Shown: positions 36,900-45,187, numbered from the stretch's first letter. The stretch is DNA of 64,000 bases from Lacticaseibacillus parakribbianus (GCF_025490915.1 NZ_JANQBA010000001.1:310001-374000); one strand, 5' to 3'. A program made the numbers and translations. Notes: generated by a model from the letters alone, not told the origin.

Positions 36900-37291
36900 T
36901 TTCCTCTTTTCATCTCAGGTTGTTTTCTGCAAAAGTCACAAGTAGTTATTTTATCGTGATTTCGTTTTCAACACAAGCCCGGGGCGGCCGCGTCATGTTT
37001 CTGCAAACGGATTCTGAATTCGGTTGCACGACTCGACCACTGGGCCCCCCTTCGCGGCGAATGCCCGGGGGTGGGGATTTGCGCAAAAGGCCACTTTTGC
37101 AAAAGTTTCGGCAATTTTTTTGTGAAATCGGCGCGTGTCGCGCACTTTTTCCAAGTGGCTTTCACAAAGTCGTTTCCGGCTTACTTTTTTTCTGAAAATT
37201 TGGTCGGTTCAGAATCACGGCCTGCCGTTATTGAATTCACCCGCTTCAAAGTAGCATGAAAATGGCGATGTGGCCACTTTGCGGTTTGCGC
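36900..37291. other. Intergenic stretch without a gene
   Basis: No ORF with a ribosome site. It holds the 5' region of the sugar transporter gene, an AT-richer segment than its surroundings, and a perfect small hairpin at 37083-37100 (GCAAAAG-GCCA-CTTTTGC); related TTTGCAAA-like and GGCCACTTT words recur at 37000-37290. No clear promoter found. Confidence 0.5.
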
Positions 37292-37320
37292 AAAAAAGGC
37301 CGAGGCAGCAGGCTGCCTCG
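37292..37320 (-). terminator. Terminator of the candidate structured RNA
   Basis: CGAGGCAG pairs with CTGCCTCG on the minus strand; GGCC and TTTTTT follow. Confidence 0.85.
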
Positions 37321-37671
37321 ACCGCGCCGAAGCCACCGTGAGGGACTCCCACGGCGGCCTTGGCCTGCTTACTGGTGTTTTGCTCGTTCCCAAGCGGACT
37401 TGCAGTGGCGCTTGCCCCCTGTCAGTTCGGCACCGCAGCTACCTCGCAAGCGAGTAGGCACCGGACTGTGCGACAGGAAGATGGTGGTCCACACCCTGGT
37501 GGTCGGTCCCAATCGGAGGGGACCGTTGCACGAAAACGTCGGCGTTGTTGCCTGGTTCGGCATGGCATGAGTGGGGTACTGGGAATGCTTATGTCCCGGA
37601 CCGTTCCCCATAGACGGTGGTCGTGCTGCGGCTGTGATCAAAGCCGCCGCCCCGTCCTAAGATAATCATCT
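37292..37671 (-). ncRNA. Candidate structured noncoding RNA, about 380 nt, family unknown
   Basis: Bordered by a TTGACA-17-TACACT promoter and a GC-rich terminator with six U. No ORF in it has a ribosome site. Local hairpins: GCGGCT/AGCCGC near the 5' end, GGTCCC/GGGACC (about 37504-37525), CTACTCG/CGAGGTAG (about 37437-37458) and a long GCCGCCGTG/CACGGTGGC hairpin (about 37330-37358). A long-range 11-bp match joins 37639-37649 with 37352-37362 (CGGCGGCTTTG to CAAGGCCGCCG). GACCACC occurs three times. It lacks the conserved GAGGAAAGTCC of RNase P RNA, the SRP GGAAG core and the T-box AGGGTGG motif, and ssrA is elsewhere. Confidence 0.65.
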
Positions 37672-37677
37672 GAAGCT

Positions 37678-37706
37678 AGTGTAAGCCCTGTCATTTTAGC
37701 TGTCAA
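37678..37706 (-). promoter_or_regulatory. Near-consensus promoter of the candidate structured RNA
   Basis: On the minus strand TTGACA (37701-37706), exactly 17 bp, TACACT (37678-37683). It is as good as the tRNA promoters in this window and points away from the VanZ gene, whose terminator lies just upstream. Confidence 0.82.
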
Positions 37707-37723
37707 ATTTTAAACTCGACATC

Positions 37724-37752
37724 AAAAAACCGCCGAGCCAGGACTCAGCGGC
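37724..37752 (-). terminator. Terminator of the VanZ-family gene
   Basis: CCGCTGAG pairs with CTCGGCGG (one G-U), then TTTTTT; the stem begins inside the last codons of the gene. Confidence 0.82.
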
Positions 37753-38341
37753 GAATCAACGTGAACAAGACGTACCCTAAGACGGCCCCGACCGTGTTGA
37801 AAATCAGGTCGTCGATGTCGGCCACCCCGCTGTACAGCAGAAACTGCAGCCCTTCAATCGCAACCGACAGGCCGACACCGGCCAAGAGCACGCGCCACAG
37901 CCGGGGCTTGCGCAAAAGCCCCGCCAGCCCGTAGCCAAACGGCACGAACCACACGACGTTGCCCAAGGACTGGTACCAAAAGTCCAGCTGCGATGCCCCG
38001 TTGCGCAGCTTCAGCGTCTCGACCAGGGGCTGCCAGTTGATGTCTGCCAGCGGGTGGTTGAAGTAAAAGTGCAGCTGCCACGGGTAGTACCACTGCCGAA
38101 ACACCGTCAGCATCAACAGCAAAATCACGTAGCCGGCAAACACCGCCACCTTCAGCTCGTGGCCGAACACGAGCGGCTTGTGCCGCAGGCCGCGCCACAG
38201 CAAGCGCAGGGCCAAAAACACCAGCAGGTACAGGATGGTTTTGTCTAGGCTGTACATCATCAGCCGCACCAACGGAAAGTGGTTGATGCGGCCCTCCAAG
38301 TGTTCGCGGACCACTTGGTACACCGGACCCAAAAAAAGCAT
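37745..38341 (-). CDS. VanZ-family membrane protein
   Basis: 198 residues with about five membrane helices. VanZ-like features: WYQSLGNVVWFVPFGYGLAG, IEGLQFLLYSGVADIDDLIFNTVGA. Some VanZ proteins raise teicoplanin or lipoglycopeptide tolerance; most are uncharacterised. I set the start at ATG 38341 with GGAGG 5 nt upstream; the longer frame from 38365 has no visible site. Divergent from the LTA synthase-like gene. Confidence 0.88.
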   Translation of the reverse strand: MLFLGPVYQVVREHLEGRINHFPLVRLMMYSLDKTILYLLVFLALRLLWRGLRHKPLVFGHELKVAVFAGYVILLLMLTVFRQWYYPWQLHFYFNHPLADINWQPLVETLKLRNGASQLDFWYQSLGNVVWFVPFGYGLAGLLRKPRLWRVLLAGVGLSVAIEGLQFLLYSGVADIDDLIFNTVGAVLGYVLFTLIRR

Positions 38342-38437
38342 AAGCGCCTCCAATCGCCCACTCATTCTACCAGACCGCCCGGGGCTTCCGTCGCCGTTTA
38401 AGGCATTCTTACGAAAAGGTGGCCGGGTCTCATTTCG

Positions 38438-38467
38438 TTTGCCCCCCTCAGGCGTTACGGGTACAAT
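38438..38467 (+). promoter_or_regulatory. Promoter of the LTA synthase-like gene
   Basis: TTTGCC (38438-38443), 18-bp spacer, TACAAT (38462-38467), 32 bp upstream of the GTG start. Confidence 0.6.
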
Positions 38468-38498
38468 GAAACGGAACCTTTACGAACGGGAGGATACC

Positions 38499-40715
38499 GT
38501 GAAAAACCTGATCAAGCGCATGCGTTCCACGCGCCTCGGCTTCTTAAGCCTACTATTGATATTGATCTGGCTGAAGACCCTGTTCGCCTACTACGTTGAC
38601 TTCAAGCTCGGCGCAACGGGCCTTCTCCAGCAGATTATCTTGTTCTTCAATCCGCTGGGGGCGTCGGCTGCGCTGCTGTCTTTGGGCCTGTACCCGCGCC
38701 GGGCCAAGGTTGGCTACTGGCTGGGCGGCGTGATTTACGTCCTGCTGTGTACACTGCTGCTCACCAACGTCTTGTACTACCGCGAGTTTTCCGACTTCAT
38801 GACCGTCGGCACCGTGATGAGCGTCAAGAACGTCTCGTCCGGCCTGGGTGGCTCGTTTGTCAACATGATCATCTGGCAGGACCTGGTGTTTGGCGTCGAC
38901 ATTCTCGTGGCCCTAGCTGGCTTTTTGGGCTACGGCGTCTGGAACCTGTGGCGCTACAGCCACCACCAGCCGCTGCGCTGGCCGCACTTTGGGCTGCGCT
39001 TCGACGCGCGGCCAATGCCCTACCACGTCCCGCAGGCGGTGTCTGCCGTGGCCGTCGCGCTGTTTGGCCTCAACATGACCATCAGCGAGTTGAACCGGCC
39101 GCAGCTGTTGACCCGGACCTTCGATCGCAACTACATCGTCAAGTACCTAGGACTGGCACCGTTCACCGTGTACGACGCCTTTCAGACGGTGCAAAACAAT
39201 CAGGTTCGCGCCACCGCCGACAGCGCCGACATGGACAAGGTGCTGGCCTACACCAAGGCCCATTACGCCAAGCCGAGTCAAAGCTATTTTGGCGCGGCCA
39301 AGGGAAAGAACATCATCATCATCCACCTCGAATCCTTCCAGCAGTTTCTGATCGGCGCCAAGATTGACGGCCAGGAGGTCACGCCGTTTTTGAACTCGCT
39401 GGTCAAGGAAAAGGACACGCTGAGCTTCGACAACTTCTACCACGAGGTCGGCCTGGGCAAGACCTCGGACGCCGAAAACATGCTTGAGACCAGCACCTTC
39501 GGCCTGTCGACCGGCTCGCTGTTCTCAAGCCTCGGCACCGACAACACCTTCCAGGCCGCGCCGGCCCTGCTCGATCAATACGCCGGCTACACCAGCGCGG
39601 TGTTCCACGGCGGCAACGGCACCTTCTGGAACCGCAGCAACACTTACAAGAGCCTAGGCTACGATTACTTTTTCGACGGTGACTTTTACAACCACGAGGA
39701 CGGCACCACCACCGAGTACGGGATCAAGGACAAGCTGATGTTCGCCGAGACCAGCAAGTACCTGACCCACCTGCAGCAGCCGTTTTACGCCAAAATCATC
39801 ACGACCACCAACCACTACCCGTTTTACATCGCCGACTCGGACACCGACTTTCCGGATGCCGGCACGGCCGATCCTTACATCAACGGCTACTTCCGCACCG
39901 CCCATTACCTGGACGCCGCCTTGCGCGAGTTCTTCACCTACCTCAAGCAAAGCGGCCTGGAGCAAAACAGTCTGGTCATGATGTACGGCGACCACTACGG
40001 CATCTCCAATGACCGCAACCAGACGCTGTCAAGCGTTCTGACGGCCAGCACCTCCGATTCCACCGGCGACACCGCGGCCGACTGGACCGCCTTTGACGAC
40101 ACCAACCTGCAGCGGGTCCCGCTGATTTTCCACATGCCGGGCCTACAAGGCGGCCTCAACCACACGTACGGCGGCGAAATCGACGTGTTGCCGACGCTCT
40201 TGCACCTCGCCGGCGTCGACACCCACAACTTCGTGCAGTTCGGGACCGACCTGCTGGCGCCCAAGCACAATCAGGTCGTCGCCTTTCGCAACCACAACTT
40301 CGTGACCCCGCAGTACACGGTGCTCGGCAGCACCGTCTACAAGAACGGCACCGGGGCGGTGGTCACCCCGACCGCCGCGCTGCAAAAAAAGCTGGCGGCC
40401 ATTCAAGAAGACGTCGACACCAAGCTGACCCTATCCGACACGCTGGCCACCAAGAACCTGTTGCGCTTCTACGTGCCAAGCGGCTTCACCCCGGTCAACC
40501 CGGCCAAGGCCGCGTTCAACCGCAGCCTGGCCAACATGCTGCAAGTGGAGCAAAAGAAGGGCAAGGCCTCGACCTCCTGGTTCAGCCAAAACCAGGCCCA
40601 TCCCAGCATCGGCGACTACCAAACCGATGCCCCCGAGGTCCAAAGCAACCGCGATGTGATTACCCAATTCCCGGCCAAGGTTCGCAACCAGGCCACAAGC
40701 ATTCTGACCAACTGA
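38499..40715 (+). CDS. LTA synthase family phosphoglycerol transferase
   Basis: 738 residues, GTG start with GGGAGG upstream. Five N-terminal membrane helices (about 12-230), then an extracellular sulfatase-fold domain. Metal and catalytic motifs: IHLESFQQF, the Thr nucleophile in GKTSDAEN, FHGGNGTFWNR, and YGDHYGIS. Polymerises or transfers glycerol phosphate from phosphatidylglycerol onto lipoteichoic acid. Lactobacilli often have several such enzymes (LtaS, or primase-like LtaP), and which one this is cannot be said. Monocistronic. The Thr nucleophile means it is not a formylglycine sulfatase. Confidence 0.93.
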   Translation: MKNLIKRMRSTRLGFLSLLLILIWLKTLFAYYVDFKLGATGLLQQIILFFNPLGASAALLSLGLYPRRAKVGYWLGGVIYVLLCTLLLTNVLYYREFSDFMTVGTVMSVKNVSSGLGGSFVNMIIWQDLVFGVDILVALAGFLGYGVWNLWRYSHHQPLRWPHFGLRFDARPMPYHVPQAVSAVAVALFGLNMTISELNRPQLLTRTFDRNYIVKYLGLAPFTVYDAFQTVQNNQVRATADSADMDKVLAYTKAHYAKPSQSYFGAAKGKNIIIIHLESFQQFLIGAKIDGQEVTPFLNSLVKEKDTLSFDNFYHEVGLGKTSDAENMLETSTFGLSTGSLFSSLGTDNTFQAAPALLDQYAGYTSAVFHGGNGTFWNRSNTYKSLGYDYFFDGDFYNHEDGTTTEYGIKDKLMFAETSKYLTHLQQPFYAKIITTTNHYPFYIADSDTDFPDAGTADPYINGYFRTAHYLDAALREFFTYLKQSGLEQNSLVMMYGDHYGISNDRNQTLSSVLTASTSDSTGDTAADWTAFDDTNLQRVPLIFHMPGLQGGLNHTYGGEIDVLPTLLHLAGVDTHNFVQFGTDLLAPKHNQVVAFRNHNFVTPQYTVLGSTVYKNGTGAVVTPTAALQKKLAAIQEDVDTKLTLSDTLATKNLLRFYVPSGFTPVNPAKAAFNRSLANMLQVEQKKGKASTSWFSQNQAHPSIGDYQTDAPEVQSNRDVITQFPAKVRNQATSILTN

Positions 40716-40746
40716 GGCGGTCGCCTGGCCACGCTTTCGCATCCCC

Positions 40747-40775
40747 AAGGCGCGTTTTGACAAACGCGCCTTTTT
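40747..40775 (+). terminator. Terminator of the LTA synthase-like gene
   Basis: AAGGCGCGTTT pairs with AAACGCGCCTT around TGAC, then T run. Confidence 0.9.
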
Positions 40776-40908
40776 GGTGTGGTCCTTTCGCCGGGCGTTT
40801 CTTCCGGGGAAGTTCATATATTTTTCAAACCTGGCGGCTATACTCGTTATTGTAAAGGGCGAAAGCCTTTAATCCGGCGGGACTCCGCCAGCCAAGGCAG
40901 GTGACGAC

Positions 40909-41670
40909 ATGCGGTTTCTCGAACGAACTTTCAGTGCATTGCGCTACCACCGCGCCGCCTACCTGGCCGAGTTCGTCGCGAGCCTCCTGCTTTGTGCCGT
41001 CAGCATCCTGATGCTCACGGTTCGCGCCCAGGGGCTTGACATGCGCCAGAACTTCGGCGACCGGCTGGCGCAGTTCACGCCAAGCGCCGTCACTAAGGCC
41101 GGTCAGCTGATCGGCGGCGTCCAGCGGGCTTACAGCCAGCTGGATTCGCAGCTACTTTGGGCCTGGGGGCTTTTGATCGGCGCCACCGCGCTGGTCAGCT
41201 TCCTGTTCGCCCTGCTGTTTGCAAGGCGCCGGCGCCAGGAGAGCCTGGCCTACCTGATGGTGGGCAAAAGCACCGGCGCGATTCTCGCTCAGTACCTGCT
41301 TGAAAGCCTGATTGTCGCCGGCGCCGGCTTCCTGGCCGTCTGGCTGCTATGCCTGTTGTTCGGGGCGAACGCGGCCGGCTGGCTGAGTCAGCTGACCCGC
41401 GCCGGCTTTTCCGACCAGCTGCAAGGTACTTTGGCGACCGGCACCATTTCACGCGACCTGACGACGCTGATGCACTCCCATGTCACCACCTTCAGCGGTC
41501 CCGGCCTCCTCGTGCCCAACCAGGCGCCTGGGGCCCGGCCGGCGCTTGCCCTCAGCGGTGAGGGCTGGACCCTGATTGCCATCGTCGGGGCCGTCGCCTT
41601 CGGTCAGGCCGGCGCCTGGCTGCTGCACCTCGGGCGCCTGCGTTGGCACCTGCGGCGAAGCCAACCTTAG
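40909..41670 (+). CDS. FtsX-like half permease
   Basis: 253 residues: membrane helix at about 18-38, a short extracellular part, two helices (about 80-103 and 125-150), a second extracellular part and a last helix (about 220-240). ARRRRQESLAYLMVGKSTGAILAQYLLESL corresponds to the cytoplasmic helix of FtsX permeases that contacts the ATPase. It is a single four-helix FtsX unit rather than a double one. Its leader (40855-40895) carries two small hairpins before the ribosome site. It is followed 37 bp later by an ATPase-like gene that lacks Walker A. Confidence 0.72.
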   Translation: MRFLERTFSALRYHRAAYLAEFVASLLLCAVSILMLTVRAQGLDMRQNFGDRLAQFTPSAVTKAGQLIGGVQRAYSQLDSQLLWAWGLLIGATALVSFLFALLFARRRRQESLAYLMVGKSTGAILAQYLLESLIVAGAGFLAVWLLCLLFGANAAGWLSQLTRAGFSDQLQGTLATGTISRDLTTLMHSHVTTFSGPGLLVPNQAPGARPALALSGEGWTLIAIVGAVAFGQAGAWLLHLGRLRWHLRRSQP

Positions 41671-41707
41671 ACCTTAGCGTTTTCCCTCACCAGAAAGGAG
41701 GGCCACC

Positions 41708-42280
41708 ATGCCACTATTTCACAACCGCGCCGCCAAGGCCTTCCAAGCACAACTGCACCAACTCTTCAGCCCGGCGGATCTCTACTTCATCTATCAACCG
41801 GACCAGGCCACCCTGCAAACCACGACCCGGACTTACAGCCAGCAATTCCTGGCCAACGGGGCGCGGAAGGCGCTGGGCCTGATTGATGAAACCGACGCCG
41901 GCATCATTCCCTACCTCAGCGTCCAGGCCAACCTGCTGATCAACGGCCAGACCCAGTCGTTCGCCCTGATTCCCGCCGCCTTGCGCCGCGACCTCGTGTT
42001 CCTCGACCAGCCGGCGCGGGATCTGACGCCGGCGCAAAGCCTGTACGTTCAGCTGTTTCGCGGCCTGTTCGCCGGGCGTCAGTTCCTGCTCATGGCAGAC
42101 TTTCCTCAGTCCATGACCCTGCAGGAGAAGCGCCTGTTCATGGACACCGCCACCACCGCCGTTCGCCAGACCAACACCAGCCTGCTGGTGCTGACCACCG
42201 ACACCAACCTGGTCGCCGCCCATCCCGCCACGAGCTGGTGGGCGGCGCCAGACCTGCAGCCAACCGCCGCGGCGCAGTAG
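41708..42280 (+). CDS. Degenerate ABC-ATPase-like protein without a P-loop
   Basis: 190 residues. The C-terminal half runs in the order of an ABC ATPase: LTPAQ in place of LSGGQ, a RGLFAGRQFLLMADFPQSM segment where Walker B ([11 protein letters not shown]) should be, and SLLVLTTDTNLVA where the H-loop (VVTHDP) should be. The catalytic Glu is Phe, the switch His is Thr and there is no Walker A anywhere. So it is probably an inactive ATPase relative. The N-terminal half is unlike the usual one. AAAGGAGG precedes the ATG, so it is expressed, not a relic. Partner of the half permease by position. Confidence 0.65.
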   Translation: MPLFHNRAAKAFQAQLHQLFSPADLYFIYQPDQATLQTTTRTYSQQFLANGARKALGLIDETDAGIIPYLSVQANLLINGQTQSFALIPAALRRDLVFLDQPARDLTPAQSLYVQLFRGLFAGRQFLLMADFPQSMTLQEKRLFMDTATTAVRQTNTSLLVLTTDTNLVAAHPATSWWAAPDLQPTAAAQ

Positions 42281-42300
42281 CCTGCCGCCGCCCAGTATGA

Positions 42301-42347
42301 CGCGCCAAAAGGCCTTGCCGCAACCCCGCGGCAAGGCCTTTTGCGCG
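42301..42347. terminator. Strong terminator
   Basis: CAAAAGGCCTTGCCGC pairs almost perfectly with GCGGCAAGGCCTTTTG, extended by CGCG/CGCG, followed by TTTTG. Confidence 0.88.
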
Positions 42348-42388
42348 TTTTGCCCCCGCAAGGCCGCACGACACCGGTGGCATCGCGC

Positions 42389-42418
42389 TTGCTTTTTGCG
42401 AACACACGTTTGTATAAT
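42389..42418 (+). promoter_or_regulatory. SOS-controlled promoter with LexA box
   Basis: TTGCTT (-35, 42389-42394), 18-bp spacer, TATAAT (42413-42418). The spacer holds CGAACACACGTTTG (42399-42412), a good match to the Gram-positive LexA box CGAACnnnnGTTCG with one mismatch, placed to block RNA polymerase. Confidence 0.85.
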
Positions 42419-42436
42419 GAGGGGCGAGGTGATCCC

Positions 42437-43735
42437 ATGTATGCCCAAGAACCCCACCGCGTGGTGTTTTTGATCGATAACAAGTCCTTTTACGCCTCGG
42501 TCGAATGCGTCGCGCGTCACCTGAATCCGCTCAAAACGCCGCTGGTGGTGATGTCCGAACAGGAAAACACCAACGGCGGCCTGATCCTGGCCACCTCGCC
42601 GACCGCCAAGGCGAACTACGGACTGCAGGCCAACGTCAGCCGGCAACGCGATTTGCCACAGGACCCCGCGCTGATCGTGGTGCCGCCGCGCGTGAACCTT
42701 TACATCAAGCGCAATCTCGCCATCAACACCATTTTTCAGCGCTTCACCGCGGCCGGCGACTGCTGGCCTTACTCCATCGACGAGTCCGTGCTCGACGTCA
42801 CCCGCTCGTGGCGGCTGTTCGGCGCCTCGCCGCTCGCCGTGGCCAAGCGCATTCAGGCCACCGTTCACCGCGAGCTCGGGCTGTATCTGACCATCGGCAT
42901 CGGTGAGAATCCGCTTCAGGCCAAGCTGGCACTGGATCTGTTCGCCAAGCACACGCCCGACTTGATCGGCGAGCTCAGCTACGCCACCTTCGCCGCCAGG
43001 ATCTGGCCGCTCACCGAGTTGGACGCGGTGTGGAGCATCGGGGCTCGCACCGCCAAGCGCCTCAAGCGCCTCGGTGTCACCAGCATGTACGACCTCGCCC
43101 ACCTGCCGCCGGCCGCCTTGAAAGCCGAATTCGGCATCATCGGCACCCAGCTGTTCGCCCTGGCCTGGGGCGTCGACCGCAGCGAGTTGGCGCGGCGCAT
43201 TCGCGTTCGCGCCCCAAGCATCGGTAATTCGCAGGTGCTACCGCGCGATTACGCCACCCAAGAAGAGATCGAGCGGGTGATCACCGAAATCGCGCAGCAG
43301 GTCGCGGCCAGGCTGCGCCACCACCACCGCAAGGCCGGTCGCATCAGCCTGAGCATCGGCTTCTCCTACGCCGCAAGCGCGGCCGAGCAGCGCAGCGGCT
43401 TCAGCCACAGCGCGACCATTCCGCCGACCAATCAGGACGCGCCACTGGCCGCCGCCTTGGTGCGACTGTTTCGCAAGGCCTGGCAAGGCCAAGTGGTGCG
43501 TAACGTCGCCGTCAGCACCGGCCACCTGGCCCCCGACGTCGGCGAGCAGCTGAACCTGCTTGAGCCCGTGCGGACCCAGCTGCACCGCACCGACCTCAAC
43601 CGCGCCTTGGACGACATCCGCACCCGCTTTGGCTTCACCCGCCTGGTGTACGCCACCAGCCTGCTGCAAGGGGCCACCGCCATCGCCCGGGCGGGGCTGG
43701 TCGGCGGCCACAACGGCGGCAACGCCTACGACTGA
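42437..43735 (+). CDS. Y-family DNA polymerase (UmuC/UvrX-like)
   Basis: 432 residues: catalytic FLIDNKSFYASVECVARHL at the N-terminus and YSIDESVLDVT (the second acidic motif), the palm/finger/thumb part, WSIGARTAKRLKRLG helix-hairpin-helix, and a little-finger domain. NNGGLILAT-type segment and the lack of the DinB CPxA pattern place it with the UmuC/UvrX (YqjW) group of error-prone polymerases. Translesion synthesis under SOS control is supported by the LexA box in the promoter. Convergent with the next gene, with stop codons abutting. Confidence 0.93.
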   Translation: MYAQEPHRVVFLIDNKSFYASVECVARHLNPLKTPLVVMSEQENTNGGLILATSPTAKANYGLQANVSRQRDLPQDPALIVVPPRVNLYIKRNLAINTIFQRFTAAGDCWPYSIDESVLDVTRSWRLFGASPLAVAKRIQATVHRELGLYLTIGIGENPLQAKLALDLFAKHTPDLIGELSYATFAARIWPLTELDAVWSIGARTAKRLKRLGVTSMYDLAHLPPAALKAEFGIIGTQLFALAWGVDRSELARRIRVRAPSIGNSQVLPRDYATQEEIERVITEIAQQVAARLRHHHRKAGRISLSIGFSYAASAAEQRSGFSHSATIPPTNQDAPLAAALVRLFRKAWQGQVVRNVAVSTGHLAPDVGEQLNLLEPVRTQLHRTDLNRALDDIRTRFGFTRLVYATSLLQGATAIARAGLVGGHNGGNAYD

Positions 43736-44236
43736 CTACAGCGAAAAATGATAGGCGGTTTCATCGGCCAGGTGCATCGCGTCAACCACCGCCACCCCGT
43801 GCTGCTCCTGCACTTGGGCCAGCAGGTAATCCCGCACGTCCATGGTCAGGTAGGTCGTCACGCCCTGCTCGATCGCCGCAGACAGGCCCAACCCGTGGTG
43901 GCGCAGGCCGCGAATCTTGGCCCAGGTGTGGGCGAACATCACCCGCCCGGTCAGGTCAATGTGGACCCGCAGCGTCCCCTTGCGTTCGTGATCATCGAAG
44001 TGCAGCACCGCCACGCGAAAATGGGCACACCACACCGCGACCAGCAGCAGCACCGCCAGCCCCAGCGCGACCAAGGCCGCTAACGCCACCGCCGCCAGCA
44101 ACCCACCGGCGGCCGCCAGCGGCACCCCGGCTAGCCAGACGCTGGCCACCAACACCGCAAGCACCAACATGAGAGCCGGCAGCAGCACCACCAACCCCAG
44201 GAAAATCACAAACACCAGCCGCACCACACGCCCCAT
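43736..44236 (-). CDS. Membrane protein with C-terminal soluble domain, unknown
   Basis: 166 residues: two or three very hydrophobic Val/Leu/Ala helices (about 1-70), then a soluble part of about 90 residues with VLHFDDHERKGTLRVHIDL. I do not recognise a family. Start at ATG 44236 with AGGTGG upstream; a GTG at 44254 is an alternative. Its stop directly abuts that of the polymerase gene. Confidence 0.7.
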   Translation of the reverse strand: MGRVVRLVFVIFLGLVVLLPALMLVLAVLVASVWLAGVPLAAAGGLLAAVALAALVALGLAVLLLVAVWCAHFRVAVLHFDDHERKGTLRVHIDLTGRVMFAHTWAKIRGLRHHGLGLSAAIEQGVTTYLTMDVRDYLLAQVQEQHGVAVVDAMHLADETAYHFSL

Positions 44237-44305
44237 GGGTCGTCGCCACCTCACATCAGATTAGATATCAGTTAGAATAACCCTCATTTTACGATTTTTC
44301 AAGCA

Positions 44306-44335
44306 GCAAAAAAGCGCAGCCCTCGCTGCGCTTTT
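44306..44335 (-). terminator. Terminator of the ACT-domain gene
   Basis: GCGCAGC-GAGG-GCTGCGC, then TTTTTT on the minus strand, just after the stop codon. Confidence 0.88.
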
Positions 44336-44338
44336 GCG

Positions 44339-44773
44339 TCACTCAACCGAAATCAGCGTCACGTCCGTCACCCCGCGCGACCGCTTCAACGACGCCATCA
44401 GGTCGTCGACGGACCCCTTGAGATTCGAGATATCAAAGGAGATCACCACGCTGGCCCAATCGTGAATCGGGATGTTCTGATTGATGGTCACAATGCTGGC
44501 ATCTGCGGCCGACATCGTGTTGAGCACCTCGGACAAGATGCCGCGGTCGTGGTGCAGCATCAACGAAATCACGGCCTTGCGCTGCGTCAGGCCGGTGTCT
44601 GGCATGAACACGTAATCCTTGTACTTGTAGTAGGTACCGCGGCTGATGCCGACCAGCTTAACCGCCTCGGACACCTGCCGCACCTGGCCGTTTTCGATCA
44701 GGTTCCGCGCCTTGATCACCTTGTCGACGACCTCGGGCAAGATGCTGCTATCAACGATGTAATACTTTTCCAT
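44339..44773 (-). CDS. ACT domain-containing protein (PheB / UPF0735)
   Basis: 144 residues: an N-terminal helix-turn-helix-like part (VSEAVKLVGISRGTYYKYKDYVF) followed by an ACT domain (VISLMLHHDRGILSEVLNTMSAADASIVTINQNIPIH). The family, known as PheB in B. subtilis, is thought to sense amino acids and regulate; direct function is unclear. Start MEKYYIVDSSILPEVV. Confidence 0.92.
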   Translation of the reverse strand: MEKYYIVDSSILPEVVDKVIKARNLIENGQVRQVSEAVKLVGISRGTYYKYKDYVFMPDTGLTQRKAVISLMLHHDRGILSEVLNTMSAADASIVTINQNIPIHDWASVVISFDISNLKGSVDDLMASLKRSRGVTDVTLISVE

Positions 44774-44842
44774 GGGAAAGACCCCCGTGCCAAAATGTTG
44801 CCTTCATTGTACCACGAAAGCTAGACACGTGTTCCAGAATGT

Positions 44843-45187
44843 TTACGGTTCGAGATGTTCCTCGTGGTACCCGGTCGCCGGCCGCGGTGCCTGGGCTCGC
44901 GCCGCCGCGCGGCCCTGCAACCCGCGAATCACCAGCCGCACCAGCAGACCGCCGAACAACACGACGAACAGACCGCCGAGTGCCACCAGCCCCCAGTCGC
45001 GCTTGCCCAGCAGGCTGGCCAACGCCAGCCAGAGGCCAAGCCCCAGGCCGGCGGCGTTGACCACCCCGGCAAGACCGAACAACACGCGGTTACGCACCGC
45101 GTGACCCGGTCGGTAAGTCGGCGCAAACAGGTACTCGGCCAACGGCTCCAACAGAAACTCCAGCAAGCCGCCCAACAAATCCCCCAT
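44843..45187 (-). CDS. Small membrane protein, unknown
   Basis: 114 residues: an amphipathic N-terminus (MGDLLGGLLEFLLEPLAEYLF), two membrane helices (about 35-60 and 65-90) and a basic tail. ATG 45187 follows AAAGGAGATGAGGGC. Located downstream of the YclJK-like two-component system with an 81-bp gap, possibly cotranscribed with it. Confidence 0.75.
   Translation of the reverse strand: MGDLLGGLLEFLLEPLAEYLFAPTYRPGHAVRNRVLFGLAGVVNAAGLGLGLWLALASLLGKRDWGLVALGGLFVVLFGGLLVRLVIRGLQGRAAARAQAPRPATGYHEEHLEP

Noticed and set aside
37256..37665. Several ORFs of 90-104 codons on both strands within the 37292-37671 region
   Set aside because: None has a ribosome site or a protein-like composition, and they overlap strong hairpins. 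The promoter and terminator point to an RNA.
37292..37671. RNase P RNA (rnpB), considered because of the length of about 380 nt
   Set aside because: The near-universal GAGGAAAGTCC and ACAGAA motifs are missing, so this is not rnpB.
38499..40715. LTA synthase-like protein as client of the formylglycine-generating enzyme
   Set aside because: It has a Thr nucleophile (GKTSDAE) and no CxPxR motif, so it cannot be modified by FGE.
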